64,000 bases of DNA, taken from Planctomycetota bacterium (GTDB lineage Bacteria; Planctomycetota; UBA1135). Each line of letters opens with the position of its first letter. Positions within the stretch are counted from its first letter, which is position 1. Position numbers and translations under genes: made by a program. The DNA lies in contig JAJFFC010000005.1 in assembly GCA_021776795.1 (NCBI GenBank), positions 124,001-188,000 on the forward strand, written 5' to 3'. Shown piece after piece: positions 1 through 8,705 of this stretch. Below the pieces are notes generated by a model. That model did no database searches. It had not been told where the DNA came from and saw nothing but the letters and a program-made list of their open reading frames with translations.

Positions 1-1444
1 AAATCTCCCTTGCCGGCCGTGGCCCCAATGGGCCACACAGCACTTCCATCTGTGCCAAGGGGACTTCACTCGGATGGTCGTAGCCGCATGCCCGACTCAG
101 GCGCAACAACTCCTTGCGCAAGGTCACCAAGTAGTTCGCAAGGCGCTCCGATTTTTCCGTTGGATCTAGTCCGCGTTGCAGCCATTTGTTTTGCGTAGCC
201 ACTCCGGTGGGGCAATGTCCGGTATGACAACGCTGCGCTTGTATACAACCGATAGCCAACATCGGCTCTCGCGCTAGACCAATCATGTCAGCGCCAAGAC
301 CAAAGGCCAGTAAGGCTCTTGGTGGCAAGCCCAAACGTCCCGAGGCAATCACGATGACTTCGTCACGGATGTCATGCTCCACGAAGGGTTGCAAAGCACG
401 CGGCAATCCATGCATCAGCGGCAAGGAAACATGGTCCGTAAAGACCAAGGGGCCGGCACCAGTTCCACCTTCTCCGCCATCAATGGCCAAAAAATCTGGA
501 CCGGTCCTGGTCGCGGCCATGCGCCGGGCTAATTCTTGCCAGAACAGTGGGGCACCGACAGCTGATTTAATGCCAACAGGCAAGCCCGACTCAGCGGCCA
601 AGAGCTCAATAAACTCAAGCATGCCATCGACGTTGCCAAAAGCGCGATGGTGGCTCGGGCTGAGGCAATCTTCTCCTTGGGGAATGCCGCGGATGGCTGC
701 GATTTCCGAGGTCACTTTGGCGCCAGGCAAAATGCCGCCGATGCCAGGCTTGGCTCCTTGGCTCAACTTGACTTCAATGGCTTTCAAATTTGGATTCGCC
801 GCCACGGTTTCGCGGAAGCGACCAAGATCAAAGTTGCCATCGGTACCGCGAGCCCCAAAGTATCCGGTGCCCAATTGCCAAATCAAATCACCACCTTGCT
901 GATGATAGGGAGAAATGCCGCCCTCGCCCGTGTTGTGCAATCCACCCGCCTTTTTGACGCCGCGATTCAAAGCCATCACGGCGGTCGAACTCAAGGAGCC
1001 AAAACTCATGGCCGACACATTGACCACCGAAGCTGGACGGAAGGCGTGCTTGCGCCCGCGTGCCTCGCCCAAGATTTTGGTACAAGCCAACTTGTGTTGC
1101 GCGTCGTAACCAGCCATTCCTGGATGCAGGTCATCCTTGGGGAAGGCCGCATGCGAGAAAATCGGATAGTCCTCCGAAGTATCTAGATCATTGTCGGTAC
1201 CAAAACCAAAATAGTTGTTCTGCTTTTTTGCCGAACTGTAAATCCAACGCCGTTGGTCTCGACTAAAAGGACGCTCCTCATCGTTGCTGGTCACGATGTA
1301 CTGGCGCAATTCGGGACCAATATTCTCAAGCCAATAGCGCAGATGGCCAATCACAGGAAAGTTGCGCAAGATGGCATGCTTTGGCTGCAATAGGTCATAA
1401 ACCACCACGGCAATCAGCAATCCAAGCAGTAGGAGCCACCACAT
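1..1444 (-). CDS. FMN-binding glutamate synthase family protein (partial, C-terminus off left edge)
   Basis: Translating the minus strand from the ATG at 1444 gives an open frame to the window edge. It starts with a membrane anchor (MWWLLLLGLLIAVVVYDLL). It then carries the FMN-binding GltB-like barrel: the NVSAMSFGSLS segment, the HNTGEGGIS segment and the GGEGGTGAGP loop. Near the cut end is the 3Fe-4S cysteine motif CIQAQRCHTGHCPTGVATQ, spaced C-x5-C-x4-C as in GltB. The amidotransferase domain of true GltB is absent, which fits the stand-alone family of about 500-540 residues whose substrate is often unproven. It starts 2 nt after the enoyl-CoA hydratase stop, so it is probably the last gene of that operon. 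The physiological reaction is not shown by the sequence. Confidence 0.88.
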   Translation of the reverse strand, partial: MWWLLLLGLLIAVVVYDLLQPKHAILRNFPVIGHLRYWLENIGPELRQYIVTSNDEERPFSRDQRRWIYSSAKKQNNYFGFGTDNDLDTSEDYPIFSHAAFPKDDLHPGMAGYDAQHKLACTKILGEARGRKHAFRPASVVNVSAMSFGSLSSTAVMALNRGVKKAGGLHNTGEGGISPYHQQGGDLIWQLGTGYFGARGTDGNFDLGRFRETVAANPNLKAIEVKLSQGAKPGIGGILPGAKVTSEIAAIRGIPQGEDCLSPSHHRAFGNVDGMLEFIELLAAESGLPVGIKSAVGAPLFWQELARRMAATRTGPDFLAIDGGEGGTGAGPLVFTDHVSLPLMHGLPRALQPFVEHDIRDEVIVIASGRLGLPPRALLAFGLGADMIGLAREPMLAIGCIQAQRCHTGHCPTGVATQNKWLQRGLDPTEKSERLANYLVTLRKELLRLSRACGYDHPSEVPLAQMEVLCGPLGPRPAREI

Positions 1445-1446
1445 GC

Positions 1447-2232
1447 TTAGCGACCTTGAAATTCCGGCGGCCGTTTCTCGGCGAATGCCGCTAATGCTTC
1501 GAGGCGGTCCTCGGTAGGAATGATGCGCTTGTAACAACTCGCTTCGTGTTCCAAGGCCTGCTCCAACGTCATGTTGAGGCCGCCATCAATCGCGTCCTTG
1601 GCCGCACGTAAAGCCAAAGGTCCATTCTTCAATAAGCGCTGTAGCAGATGATCCAATTCCGCAGCAAAATGAGCCGCTGGAGCCACTTCATGGACTAGTC
1701 CACAAGCCAAGGCTTCCTCACTGGTCAAGCGTTCTGCAAGCAAGATCATCTGCTTGGCTTTGGCTGCCCCCACCAAACGCGGCAAGCGCACGCACCCGCC
1801 AGCACCCGGAATGATGGCCAGCGCCGTTTCGGTCAGACCGATGAGTGCCTGGTCTGCCATCAAACGCAAATCACAGCTCAAGGCCAGTTCACATCCTCCG
1901 CCAAAAGCCGCGCCTTGGATGGCAGCAATCGTGGGCTGTGGCAAATTGGCGATGTCATCCATGGTCGCGCGAATCTGACGCACGAATTCACGCACTTGAT
2001 CTTCGTTGAGGGTGCGCCGTTCCTTGAGGTCGGCACCCGCGCAAAAGGCGCGATCCCCGTTGGCCTGCAAGACCACGGCGAAGATCTCTGGGTCTTGATG
2101 CACCGTCGCCAAATGTTCGCGCATGGCGTGCAAACTCTCGGTGTTGAGAGCATTACGTGCTTCCGGGCGATTGATGGTCAAGAAGGCCACATGGCCCTCG
2201 CGGGAGAGAACGACTGGCGTTTGGTCACTCAT
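1447..2232 (-). CDS. Enoyl-CoA hydratase/isomerase, methylglutaconyl-CoA hydratase-like
   Basis: This is a 261-residue crotonase-fold protein with the CoA-binding FCAGADLKER segment and the oxyanion-hole region GAAFGGGCELALSCD. The stretch LTETALAIIPGAGGCVRLPR closely resembles the AUH/LiuC type of methylglutaconyl-CoA hydratase. The next upstream gene is HMG-CoA lyase, with a 4-nt gap, and the two enzymes catalyse the last two steps of leucine degradation: 3-methylglutaconyl-CoA to HMG-CoA, then to acetoacetate and acetyl-CoA. The substrate is inferred from this pairing and from sequence resemblance. Other short-chain enoyl-CoA hydratase activity cannot be excluded. The methylcrotonyl-CoA carboxylase genes are not in the window. 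Confidence 0.85.
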   Translation of the reverse strand: MSDQTPVVLSREGHVAFLTINRPEARNALNTESLHAMREHLATVHQDPEIFAVVLQANGDRAFCAGADLKERRTLNEDQVREFVRQIRATMDDIANLPQPTIAAIQGAAFGGGCELALSCDLRLMADQALIGLTETALAIIPGAGGCVRLPRLVGAAKAKQMILLAERLTSEEALACGLVHEVAPAAHFAAELDHLLQRLLKNGPLALRAAKDAIDGGLNMTLEQALEHEASCYKRIIPTEDRLEALAAFAEKRPPEFQGR

Positions 2233-2236
2233 GCGT

Positions 2237-3136
2237 TCAGGATAACGCTTCGCGCGCTGCGCCCATGGCTAAGGGGCGGTTGAGCCGGCTGGCCAGGAAA
2301 CGCGCTGCTTCATCGACCTGCTCCGGCTTGCTCTCGCAGGGCAGGTGTTGCGCCTTGGCCCAGGCAAGCAACGCCCCTGTGGCAAGATTCCCCGCTGCCC
2401 CTGGCGCAAATGGACATCCACCGCTGCCACCGGCTGAGGCGTCGATGCGACGCACCCCCAAAGCCACTCCAGTTGCGACGTTTTCTAAGGCGCGGCCAAA
2501 GGTATCGTGCATATGGAGGCCAATGCGTTCCATCGGCATCCAGGTCAAACTGCCCTGTACCAGCGATTCGACTTGCTCGGGTGTGCCGACACCGACGGTA
2601 TCGCTCAGCATAACACGCTCCACTCCCATTTCCGCGGCGGCTTGCACCAAGGCAAAGACATTTTGCTCTGGAGTCGGCCCATCCTGGGGCGAACCGAAGG
2701 CCATCGAAAGATAAAGCCGCACCGGAAAACCATCGGCACGGGCGGCTGCGATGAGCTCGCGGTTGGCCTCGATCGCGCGCTCGATGCTCATGCCGCTATT
2801 CGCCTGAGAAAACCCTTCGTGGGCACCAATCACTGCGGTGATGGCATCCAGCCCAGATTGGCGAAAGCGCTCATAACCGCGCAGGTTCATCACCAGGCCG
2901 ACCAAAGTGTGTCCCTCTCGCCAGGGTTGACCGGCAAGCGCGCGGCAGAGGTCATCGGCATCGGCGAGCTGAGGAACGCGATCAGGGCGCACAAAGCTGG
3001 TCACTTCGAGAGAGTCTGGATGACTTGCGGCCAGGCGGGCCAAAAGGGCCAACTTGTCAGTCGTCGACAACAGGGCGGCTTCATTCTGCAAGCCATCGCG
3101 CGCCGCGACTTCATGCACCAATAGACGTTCAGGCAT
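2237..3136 (-). CDS. mvaB: Hydroxymethylglutaryl-CoA lyase
   Basis: The 299-residue TIM-barrel protein is of normal length for HMG-CoA lyase. It has the signature VAARDGLQNE with catalytic Arg13 and Asp14, the metal-binding IGLHMHDTFG segment, and the cysteine loop GGSGGCPFAPGAAGN. It cleaves HMG-CoA to acetoacetate and acetyl-CoA in leucine degradation. It lies 3 nt downstream of the glycosyltransferase and 4 nt upstream of the methylglutaconyl-CoA hydratase-like gene, so leucine catabolic and envelope genes appear to share a transcript. The ATG at 3134-3136 is the only sensible start. Confidence 0.93.
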   Translation of the reverse strand: MPERLLVHEVAARDGLQNEAALLSTTDKLALLARLAASHPDSLEVTSFVRPDRVPQLADADDLCRALAGQPWREGHTLVGLVMNLRGYERFRQSGLDAITAVIGAHEGFSQANSGMSIERAIEANRELIAAARADGFPVRLYLSMAFGSPQDGPTPEQNVFALVQAAAEMGVERVMLSDTVGVGTPEQVESLVQGSLTWMPMERIGLHMHDTFGRALENVATGVALGVRRIDASAGGSGGCPFAPGAAGNLATGALLAWAKAQHLPCESKPEQVDEAARFLASRLNRPLAMGAAREALS

Positions 3137-3139
3137 GCC

Positions 3140-4258
3140 CTAGTCTGCCATCGCCCACGCCGGGGCCGCAGAGAACAGCCGCTGCAGCTCCTGAAGGTGA
3201 GTCTGAAGTGCAAATCGTTGCTGAAGCTCGCTGACCTGCACACGCCGGCTAGACTCACTCAGACCAAACCATGATTGGCAAAGTGCAGTCGCGGCTTCGG
3301 CGGCGGCCTGGGCATCGCTGCGGGAAACTTGTGCGCATAAAGTCGTCGGCAACAACTCCGCCACTCCTGCCCCCGGAGTGGTGACCACTGGCACACCATG
3401 CGCCGCCGCTTCCAAACAAACTAACGAGAAGGAATCGTAGAGCGTAGGGTGAAACAGCAAATGGGCCTGACGCACACCATGCGCAAACAGGCCATCCCAA
3501 CCATGCAAGTGAATCCCTAGGGCGGCGAGCGCCAAACTGGATTCGCCAATCTCTCGCTGTAAGTGGATGACCGACTTGCCCCAAAGATCGAGACGGCCTT
3601 GATGGCCGAAAGCGCGCATGGCCAACCACCAACGAACTGCGGCTTCGGCGCCGTGCCTGGCGGCATCGCGGCCGCAAGCCACGACGCGAAGTTCCTGCTC
3701 TGCCTCGGGCGCCGTCGCCAAAGTGGTCACCGGTTGCAACATTGGTAAGGGCAACAAGGTCTGCGATGCTTGGCATCCGTGCTGCGTCAACTCTCGCCCC
3801 ACCTTTGGCGAACTCGGCAACAAATGCGATGCCTGCTGCATGGCTTCTTGTTCCATTTCCAAAAGCTTGCGCCGACGCCGTGACAATGTGCGACCTCGCG
3901 CCGCCTCCACTTCGATACCGACTCCCCCCATCGGTAAATGGAATGCGCCGGGAATGGGCAGGTGACGCAGGTTCCACACCACATCGGGGCGCAAGCGCGC
4001 CAAACGCCGCAGCACCTCTTTGGCTAAGGAGCGGTCTGCCTTGGGCCTAGGCCATATCGGCTTGGGCAAATCTTGAGCAAAGCAGCCAGTAGGGGTGTCT
4101 ACAGAGGCACCTTCCGCCATTAAGATGATTTCCCATTCGGTGCTTTGCGCCAAGGCCGGCAACACCGCCTGCAGGTAGGCCTCGAGTCCACCACCGGGAG
4201 TAGCCCAGCGATCCACCACCACGACGAGGCGCCGCGGCTCAGCCGAACTTGGGCACAT
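3140..4258 (-). CDS. Glycosyltransferase family 4 protein
   Basis: This 372-residue protein has two Rossmann-like halves of the GT-B fold. The N-terminal half carries the acceptor-side glycine loop in WATPGGGLEAYLQ. The C-terminal half has the family-4 donor-binding motif FHPTLYDSFSLVCLEAAAHG followed by VPVVTTPGAGVAELLP. It probably transfers a sugar from an activated donor onto an LPS core or other envelope glycan. Its start overlaps the WaaP-like kinase stop by 20 bp, so the two are translated from one transcript and probably modify the same glycan. Donor and acceptor cannot be told from sequence. Confidence 0.87.
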   Translation of the reverse strand: MCPSSAEPRRLVVVVDRWATPGGGLEAYLQAVLPALAQSTEWEIILMAEGASVDTPTGCFAQDLPKPIWPRPKADRSLAKEVLRRLARLRPDVVWNLRHLPIPGAFHLPMGGVGIEVEAARGRTLSRRRRKLLEMEQEAMQQASHLLPSSPKVGRELTQHGCQASQTLLPLPMLQPVTTLATAPEAEQELRVVACGRDAARHGAEAAVRWWLAMRAFGHQGRLDLWGKSVIHLQREIGESSLALAALGIHLHGWDGLFAHGVRQAHLLFHPTLYDSFSLVCLEAAAHGVPVVTTPGAGVAELLPTTLCAQVSRSDAQAAAEAATALCQSWFGLSESSRRVQVSELQQRFALQTHLQELQRLFSAAPAWAMAD

Positions 4259-5144
4259 GGTTGGCCATCCGCTCAGCGCGGGTGACGATATCGCGAACGC
4301 AGCGCTTGGCGTGGCTATCCAAACGCATCTTGGACATATAAGCCAATAAGAAGCGCAAGCGGTCGGCGCGGGTCACCGAAGCCGGTGCCGAATGATGCAA
4401 GGCCGCCAAATCTTTGACGAACCAACGCCGGCGCGGCGGGAAATCACGATCCACGCGCTCGAGGTCGATGAAGAAGGGCCGCCCCCAGCGCGGGTCTTCG
4501 GTCACAATCAAATGACAGAAGTACAAATCCTTGTGATAGAAACCGCTGGCGTGGAAGCGCCGGACCATTCCCGCCACATCGCGGATGACAGCGTCGCGGG
4601 CTTCGCGTTCCGACTTCGCCAAGGGATTGGGATAGCCACCTTCGAGCAAGTGATCTAGCTGCGACCCCACCACCTCGCGAGTCACAATGAAGGAACGCCG
4701 CGGCGTGCCCACTAGCTGGATGTCTTCGCCAAAGGCGACGGGCATGGGCACGTCGAAGCCAGTCTTGCGCAGCATGCCGATGGCATCCCATTCGATGTGA
4801 GCCGGACTCGATGCGCGGCGCCCTCCCGGGATCAGGCGGCGGCGCAGTGGGATGTCATGGTGTTGCTTCAGAAACAACACACCCTGAGAAGTCTCGATTT
4901 TGCGCGTTTTGCGTGGACCGGCCTCGCGCACCATGACGCCACCGGTAAAGGACATGGCACCCTCGAGCGTATCCAGCCCTAATTCAGCGATGAGCTCAAC
5001 ATCGGCCTCTGCGGCCAGGATGCGTCCTTGGTCGAGCGAGGTCGTCGGCCGACCCTGGACCCGGTACATGAGCAAATCGCGGACTTCCGCCATGGCCTCA
5101 TCATCGACCTGCGCCACGCCAAGAGCAAGCCTAGCTTCCCGCAT
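4239..5144 (-). CDS. WaaP/InaA-type lipopolysaccharide core kinase
   Basis: The 301-residue protein carries the protein-kinase-like fold of the Kdo/WaaP family. The catalytic loop reads [14 protein letters not shown] (HxDxYxxH pattern) and the metal-binding segment reads [10 protein letters not shown], equivalent to the DLxR of WaaP. The N-terminal 50 residues align poorly with my memory of the family, and the internal Met18 is an alternative start. It would phosphorylate a heptose or Kdo of the inner LPS core on the cytoplasmic side. It heads the minus-strand operon and is divergent from the glutamate dehydrogenase pair across 95 bp. Its presence implies a Gram-negative envelope with LPS. 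Confidence 0.85.
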   Translation of the reverse strand: MREARLALGVAQVDDEAMAEVRDLLMYRVQGRPTTSLDQGRILAAEADVELIAELGLDTLEGAMSFTGGVMVREAGPRKTRKIETSQGVLFLKQHHDIPLRRRLIPGGRRASSPAHIEWDAIGMLRKTGFDVPMPVAFGEDIQLVGTPRRSFIVTREVVGSQLDHLLEGGYPNPLAKSEREARDAVIRDVAGMVRRFHASGFYHKDLYFCHLIVTEDPRWGRPFFIDLERVDRDFPPRRRWFVKDLAALHHSAPASVTRADRLRFLLAYMSKMRLDSHAKRCVRDIVTRAERMANHVPKFG

Positions 5145-5239
5145 TCACGGAAAAGCTCTCCCTTCGGCCCCATCGACGGGATATCCTTTCGGCCATTCAA
5201 GGAGCTCGGCTCCCCCTCCAGTCCTGGCCCACACTCGCC
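5145..5239. promoter_or_regulatory. Divergent intergenic region
   Basis: These 95 bp separate the LPS-core kinase (minus) from the glutamate dehydrogenase pair (plus) and must hold promoters for both if they are not internal. A TATCCT-like -10 candidate lies near 5182-5187 on the plus strand, without a convincing -35. An AAGGAG stretch near 5197-5202 is about 37 nt from the ATG, too far to be its ribosome site. It begins a small hairpin with arms GGAGC and GCTCC. None of these sites is certain. Confidence 0.25.
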
Positions 5240-6514
5240 ATGGCCCAAGCCACGTCCCCTCCGAATACTTCGGAGTCCAATCCATACCTCCAGATGCGCG
5301 CGCGTCTGGACTTGGCGTCCAAGCTATTGCAGCTTGATCCAGGCGTCTACGACATCCTGTCCACCCCGTTCCAGGAGCTGACGGTATCGGTCCCGGTCAA
5401 GATGGACAACGGCTCCTTGCGCGTGTTCACCGGTTACCGCGTGCAGCACTCGATTGCGCGGGGACCTGCCAAGGGTGGTATCCGCTATTCCCCCGAAGTC
5501 TCGCTCGACGAAGTGCGCGCGCTCTCCGCCTGGATGACCTGGAAATGCGCTGTCGTCAACGTGCCCTTCGGTGGCGGCAAAGGCGGCATCATTTGTGACC
5601 CGCGGCGGATGTCGCAAGGGGAACTGGAGCGCATGACGCGACGCTACACCGCAAATATCCTCGACATCATTGGCCCCGAGCGTGATGTCCCAGCCCCAGA
5701 CATGAACACTGGGGAGCGCACCATGGCGTGGTTGATGGACACCTACTCCATGCACACCCGCGCCACCACGACCGCCATCGTGACCGGCAAGCCTGTAGGC
5801 CTCGGTGGTTCGCTCGGGCGCCGTGAGGCCACTGGCCTTGGCGTGGCGTTTACCGCACGCGAAGCGCTGAAGCACTTGGGCATGCCTGACCAGGGTTGCT
5901 CGGTGGTGGTGCAGGGGTCGGGCAATGTAGGCGGCCTCGCTGCTCAGTTCTTGCACGAAATGGGCCACAAAATCGTCGCCATGTCTGACATGTACGGCGG
6001 CATCCACTGCGAAGCTGGTTTGGATATCCCCGCCGTGTTGCAGTGGCTCAAAGACAAGGGCCGCCTCGAAGGCTTCCCCGGTTCGATTGCGGTAGAGAAC
6101 GCCGCACTACTCACCTTGCCTTGCGATGTGCTGGTTCCGGCCGCCACCGAGAACCAAATCACCTCGACGAATGCCGAGGACATCAAGGCCAAAGTCATTG
6201 TCGAGGGCGCCAACGGCCCCACCTCTGCCGCTGCCGACGCCATTCTCGAACGCCGCGGCGTCTTCGTCGCGCCAGACATCCTTGCCAATGCTGGCGGGGT
6301 CACCGTCTCCTACTTCGAGTGGGTGCAAAACCGCATGGGATACTTCTGGGAGAAGCAAGACGTGTTTGACCGCATGGAACGGATCATGGTCGATAGCTTC
6401 CGCGATGTAGTCCAGGCCGCTGAGAAATACCAAACCTCTGCCCGCATCGCCGCCTACTGTTTGTCGGTCGAGCGCGTGGCTTACTGCCTGACGATGAGGG
6501 GCATCTATGCCTGA
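5240..6514 (+). CDS. gdhA: Glu/Leu/Phe/Val dehydrogenase, catalytic-type
   Basis: The 424-residue protein is a full-length hexameric-class glutamate dehydrogenase. All three active-site lysines are present: Lys78 in GPAKGGIR, Lys102 in MTWKCAVV and Lys114 in PFGGGKGG. The catalytic aspartate is in [10 protein letters not shown]. The C-terminal Rossmann domain begins with [11 protein letters not shown], and the late segment [15 protein letters not shown] is typical. It should interconvert glutamate with 2-oxoglutarate and ammonia using NAD(P). Its stop overlaps the start of a paralogue by 8 bp, so the two are translationally coupled and probably assemble together. Cofactor preference was not determined. 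Confidence 0.93.
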   Translation: MAQATSPPNTSESNPYLQMRARLDLASKLLQLDPGVYDILSTPFQELTVSVPVKMDNGSLRVFTGYRVQHSIARGPAKGGIRYSPEVSLDEVRALSAWMTWKCAVVNVPFGGGKGGIICDPRRMSQGELERMTRRYTANILDIIGPERDVPAPDMNTGERTMAWLMDTYSMHTRATTTAIVTGKPVGLGGSLGRREATGLGVAFTAREALKHLGMPDQGCSVVVQGSGNVGGLAAQFLHEMGHKIVAMSDMYGGIHCEAGLDIPAVLQWLKDKGRLEGFPGSIAVENAALLTLPCDVLVPAATENQITSTNAEDIKAKVIVEGANGPTSAAADAILERRGVFVAPDILANAGGVTVSYFEWVQNRMGYFWEKQDVFDRMERIMVDSFRDVVQAAEKYQTSARIAAYCLSVERVAYCLTMRGIYA

Positions 6515-7808
6515 TTCCCACACCGCTTCTCCTTTGGAAGAGCCGCAGGCTCCGACGCCAGACCTGCACTCCGACGACGCCTTCGGCTCGATGATGTCTC
6601 GCTTCGACGAGGCGGCACAGCTGTTGGGCCTGGACCCGGACCTTTACACCCTGCTGCGTCGCCCTGACCGCGAATTTAAGTTCGCCATTCCAGTTGCCGA
6701 CGACCGTGGCCAGGTGAAGGTCTTCCACGGCTATCGCATCCGCCACAACCTGTCTCTCGGCCCTTGCCTCGGCGGCTTGCGCCTGGACCGCTCCCTGAAG
6801 CGCGATCAACTGCGTGCGCTGGCGGCTTGGACCACCTGGAAGTGTGCAGCCCTGAACGTGCCCTTTGGAGGCGCCATGGGTGGCATCAACTATGACCCGC
6901 GCGATCACAGCCGTGCGCTCACCGAAAAGGTGGTGCGCCGCTACATGGCCGGCGTGCTCGACCTGATTGGCCCAGAGCGCGACATCCTGGTCCCTGACCT
7001 GCATTGTGATGAACAGATCATGGCTTGGTGTCTCGACACCTACTCCATGCATGTGCGCCACACCGAAAACGCCGTGGTGGTTGGCAAGCCACTAGGTCTA
7101 GGCGGCACCCTGGGGCGCGGCTCCGCGATTGGTCGTGGTGTGCGCGTGCTCATGGAGAAACGCCTGGCCGACATGGGCATCACCAAGAAAGCCAGCGTTG
7201 TCATCCAAGGCGCTGGCACCGTCGCCGCTCAGGTGGCGCGGGAAATGGCTGACGTCGGTCACTCCGTCATCGCCATGGGCGATGTCCAGGGCGCCATCCT
7301 CAACGAAAATGGTCTCGATGTCGAATCCGTGCTGGCACACCGCAAGGAAACCGGTTCGGTGGTGGGTTGCGTCAACGCAGAAGCCATCACATGCGATCAA
7401 CTGCTCGCCCTCGACTGCGATGTGCTGGTTCCTGGTGCTGTGGCGCGCCAAATTACCGTGAAGAACGCCGCCGACATCCGCGCCACCTTGATTGTGGAAG
7501 CGGCCAACGGCCCCACCACCCGCAAGGCCGATGAAATCCTGCAAGAACGCGGCATTCCGGTGGTTCCCGACCTGCTCGGCAATGCCGGCGCCATCATCAT
7601 TGCCTACTTTGAGTGGGTGCAAAACCGCATGGGTTATGCCTGGACTCTGGAAGAGGTGCAATCGCGCCTCGACCGCATGATTCTGGAAGCCTATGAGCGA
7701 GCCCGCAAAGCGGCTGGCGAACGCAAAGTGGGCCTGCGCTTGGCTACTTGCATGCTGGGCGTAGAACGTGTTGCCTACTTCGACAGGCTGCGCGGCGTCT
7801 ACGGATAA
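6507..7808 (+). CDS. Glutamate dehydrogenase paralogue lacking active-site lysines (probable regulatory subunit)
   Basis: This 433-residue protein aligns end to end with the gene upstream. Two of the three family active-site lysines are replaced: GPAKGG becomes GPCLGG (Leu88, codon 6768-6770) and GGGKGG becomes GGAMGG (Met124, codon 6876-6878). Lys112 in TTWKCAAL and the aspartate in [10 protein letters not shown] remain. The nucleotide-binding motif [11 protein letters not shown] is kept. A catalytic dead end with intact fold and an 8-bp overlap with a normal homologue suggests a structural or allosteric subunit, as in the Thermus GdhA/GdhB hetero-oligomer. The frame is intact and codon use is like its neighbours, so it is not a pseudogene. 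An activity on another substrate remains possible. Confidence 0.88.
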   Translation: MPDSHTASPLEEPQAPTPDLHSDDAFGSMMSRFDEAAQLLGLDPDLYTLLRRPDREFKFAIPVADDRGQVKVFHGYRIRHNLSLGPCLGGLRLDRSLKRDQLRALAAWTTWKCAALNVPFGGAMGGINYDPRDHSRALTEKVVRRYMAGVLDLIGPERDILVPDLHCDEQIMAWCLDTYSMHVRHTENAVVVGKPLGLGGTLGRGSAIGRGVRVLMEKRLADMGITKKASVVIQGAGTVAAQVAREMADVGHSVIAMGDVQGAILNENGLDVESVLAHRKETGSVVGCVNAEAITCDQLLALDCDVLVPGAVARQITVKNAADIRATLIVEAANGPTTRKADEILQERGIPVVPDLLGNAGAIIIAYFEWVQNRMGYAWTLEEVQSRLDRMILEAYERARKAAGERKVGLRLATCMLGVERVAYFDRLRGVYG

Positions 7809-7809
7809 G

Positions 7810-7836
7810 GCCGAATCGAGTTAACCCGATTGCGGC
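7810..7836. terminator. Hairpin between convergent gene ends
   Basis: The arms GCCGAATCG (7810-7818) and CGATTGCGGC (7827-7836) pair with one bulged G and enclose an 8-nt loop. The hairpin covers the nadK stop codon and sits just after the dehydrogenase stop, a place where a bidirectional terminator is expected. Neither side has a clear T-run, so factor-independent termination is uncertain. Confidence 0.3.
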
Positions 7837-8705
7837 GCAATCCCCCAACGCAGTTTACTGCGAAGGCGGGCATAGAAGCGGTTCTCCGGGTCCACCACCA
7901 AGGCTAAGCGGCGCGGGCTAGGCCCCACCGAAACGCTATCACCGGGCTGTAACTTGCCTTCTAGGTAGCCGTCGCTATTCAAGAGCGAAGGACCATGCAC
8001 CTTGAGTGTGAAGTGGCGGTCATTGCGCAAAACCAAGGGCCGCATGCCGAGTGCATAGGGCGCGAGTGGTTGCACCACCAGGGCATCGAGGCTGGGTACC
8101 AAAATCGGGCCGCCAGCAGAAAGGTTGTAGGCGGTAGAGCCAGTAGACGTGCACACAATCAGGCCATCGCCAGAGAAGGTACACACCGGACGGCGCTCAT
8201 CGATGAGGTCGACTTGAATCATGCTCTCTTTGGCCGAGCGCGTGATCACCACTTCGTTCAAGACATGGCTATCCAGGACCACCTTGCCGGCGCGGCGGAC
8301 CTTAAAGCTCATCATGGCGCGGTCTTCACAGCGCGCTTTTCCAGCGAAGAGCAAATCTAGCACGGGCTCTAAGCGCTCTGGGGCGACGGCCGCCAAGAAC
8401 CCAACCTTGCCCAGGTTCACCCCCATCACCGGCACACGGCGCTTGCCAAGGCGGCTGGAGGCCGCCAGCATGGCGCCATCGCCGCCAAGCACGATCACCA
8501 AGTCTGGTTTGCGCTTAATCGGCTCATAATTGCGCACCAAATCGACGTCGAGAATCTTGGCGCGGCCTTCGAGAAGTTGCTCCAACTTGGTGACGAGATC
8601 TCGCGTGCGTTCCTTATCACCGTCGCCCAGAATCAACACCCGCGGCAGCCGATCTTGCGGCAATTGCACCAAATCGTGGCGTCCATTCGCTGGGCGAGAG
8701 GTCAT
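7821..8705 (-). CDS. nadK: NAD kinase
   Basis: The 294-residue protein has the NAD kinase GGDG motif at residues 74-77 in VIVLGGDGAMLA, the VLNEVVITR segment with its conserved Asn-Glu, and the nucleotide-binding GDGLIVCTSTGSTAYNLSAGG. It phosphorylates NAD to NADP in the cytoplasm. Its ATG overlaps the dxs stop (ATGA), so the two are coupled. Supplying NADP next to the NADPH-consuming MEP isoprenoid pathway is a sensible pairing. Length is normal. Confidence 0.95.
   Translation of the reverse strand: MTSRPANGRHDLVQLPQDRLPRVLILGDGDKERTRDLVTKLEQLLEGRAKILDVDLVRNYEPIKRKPDLVIVLGGDGAMLAASSRLGKRRVPVMGVNLGKVGFLAAVAPERLEPVLDLLFAGKARCEDRAMMSFKVRRAGKVVLDSHVLNEVVITRSAKESMIQVDLIDERRPVCTFSGDGLIVCTSTGSTAYNLSAGGPILVPSLDALVVQPLAPYALGMRPLVLRNDRHFTLKVHGPSLLNSDGYLEGKLQPGDSVSVGPSPRRLALVVDPENRFYARLRSKLRWGIAPQSG

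Noticed and set aside
285..1266. Plus-strand open frames of up to 205 residues in the first 1.3 kb
   Set aside because: They are shadows of the partial FMN-binding glutamate synthase-like gene on the minus strand, which carries clear family motifs.
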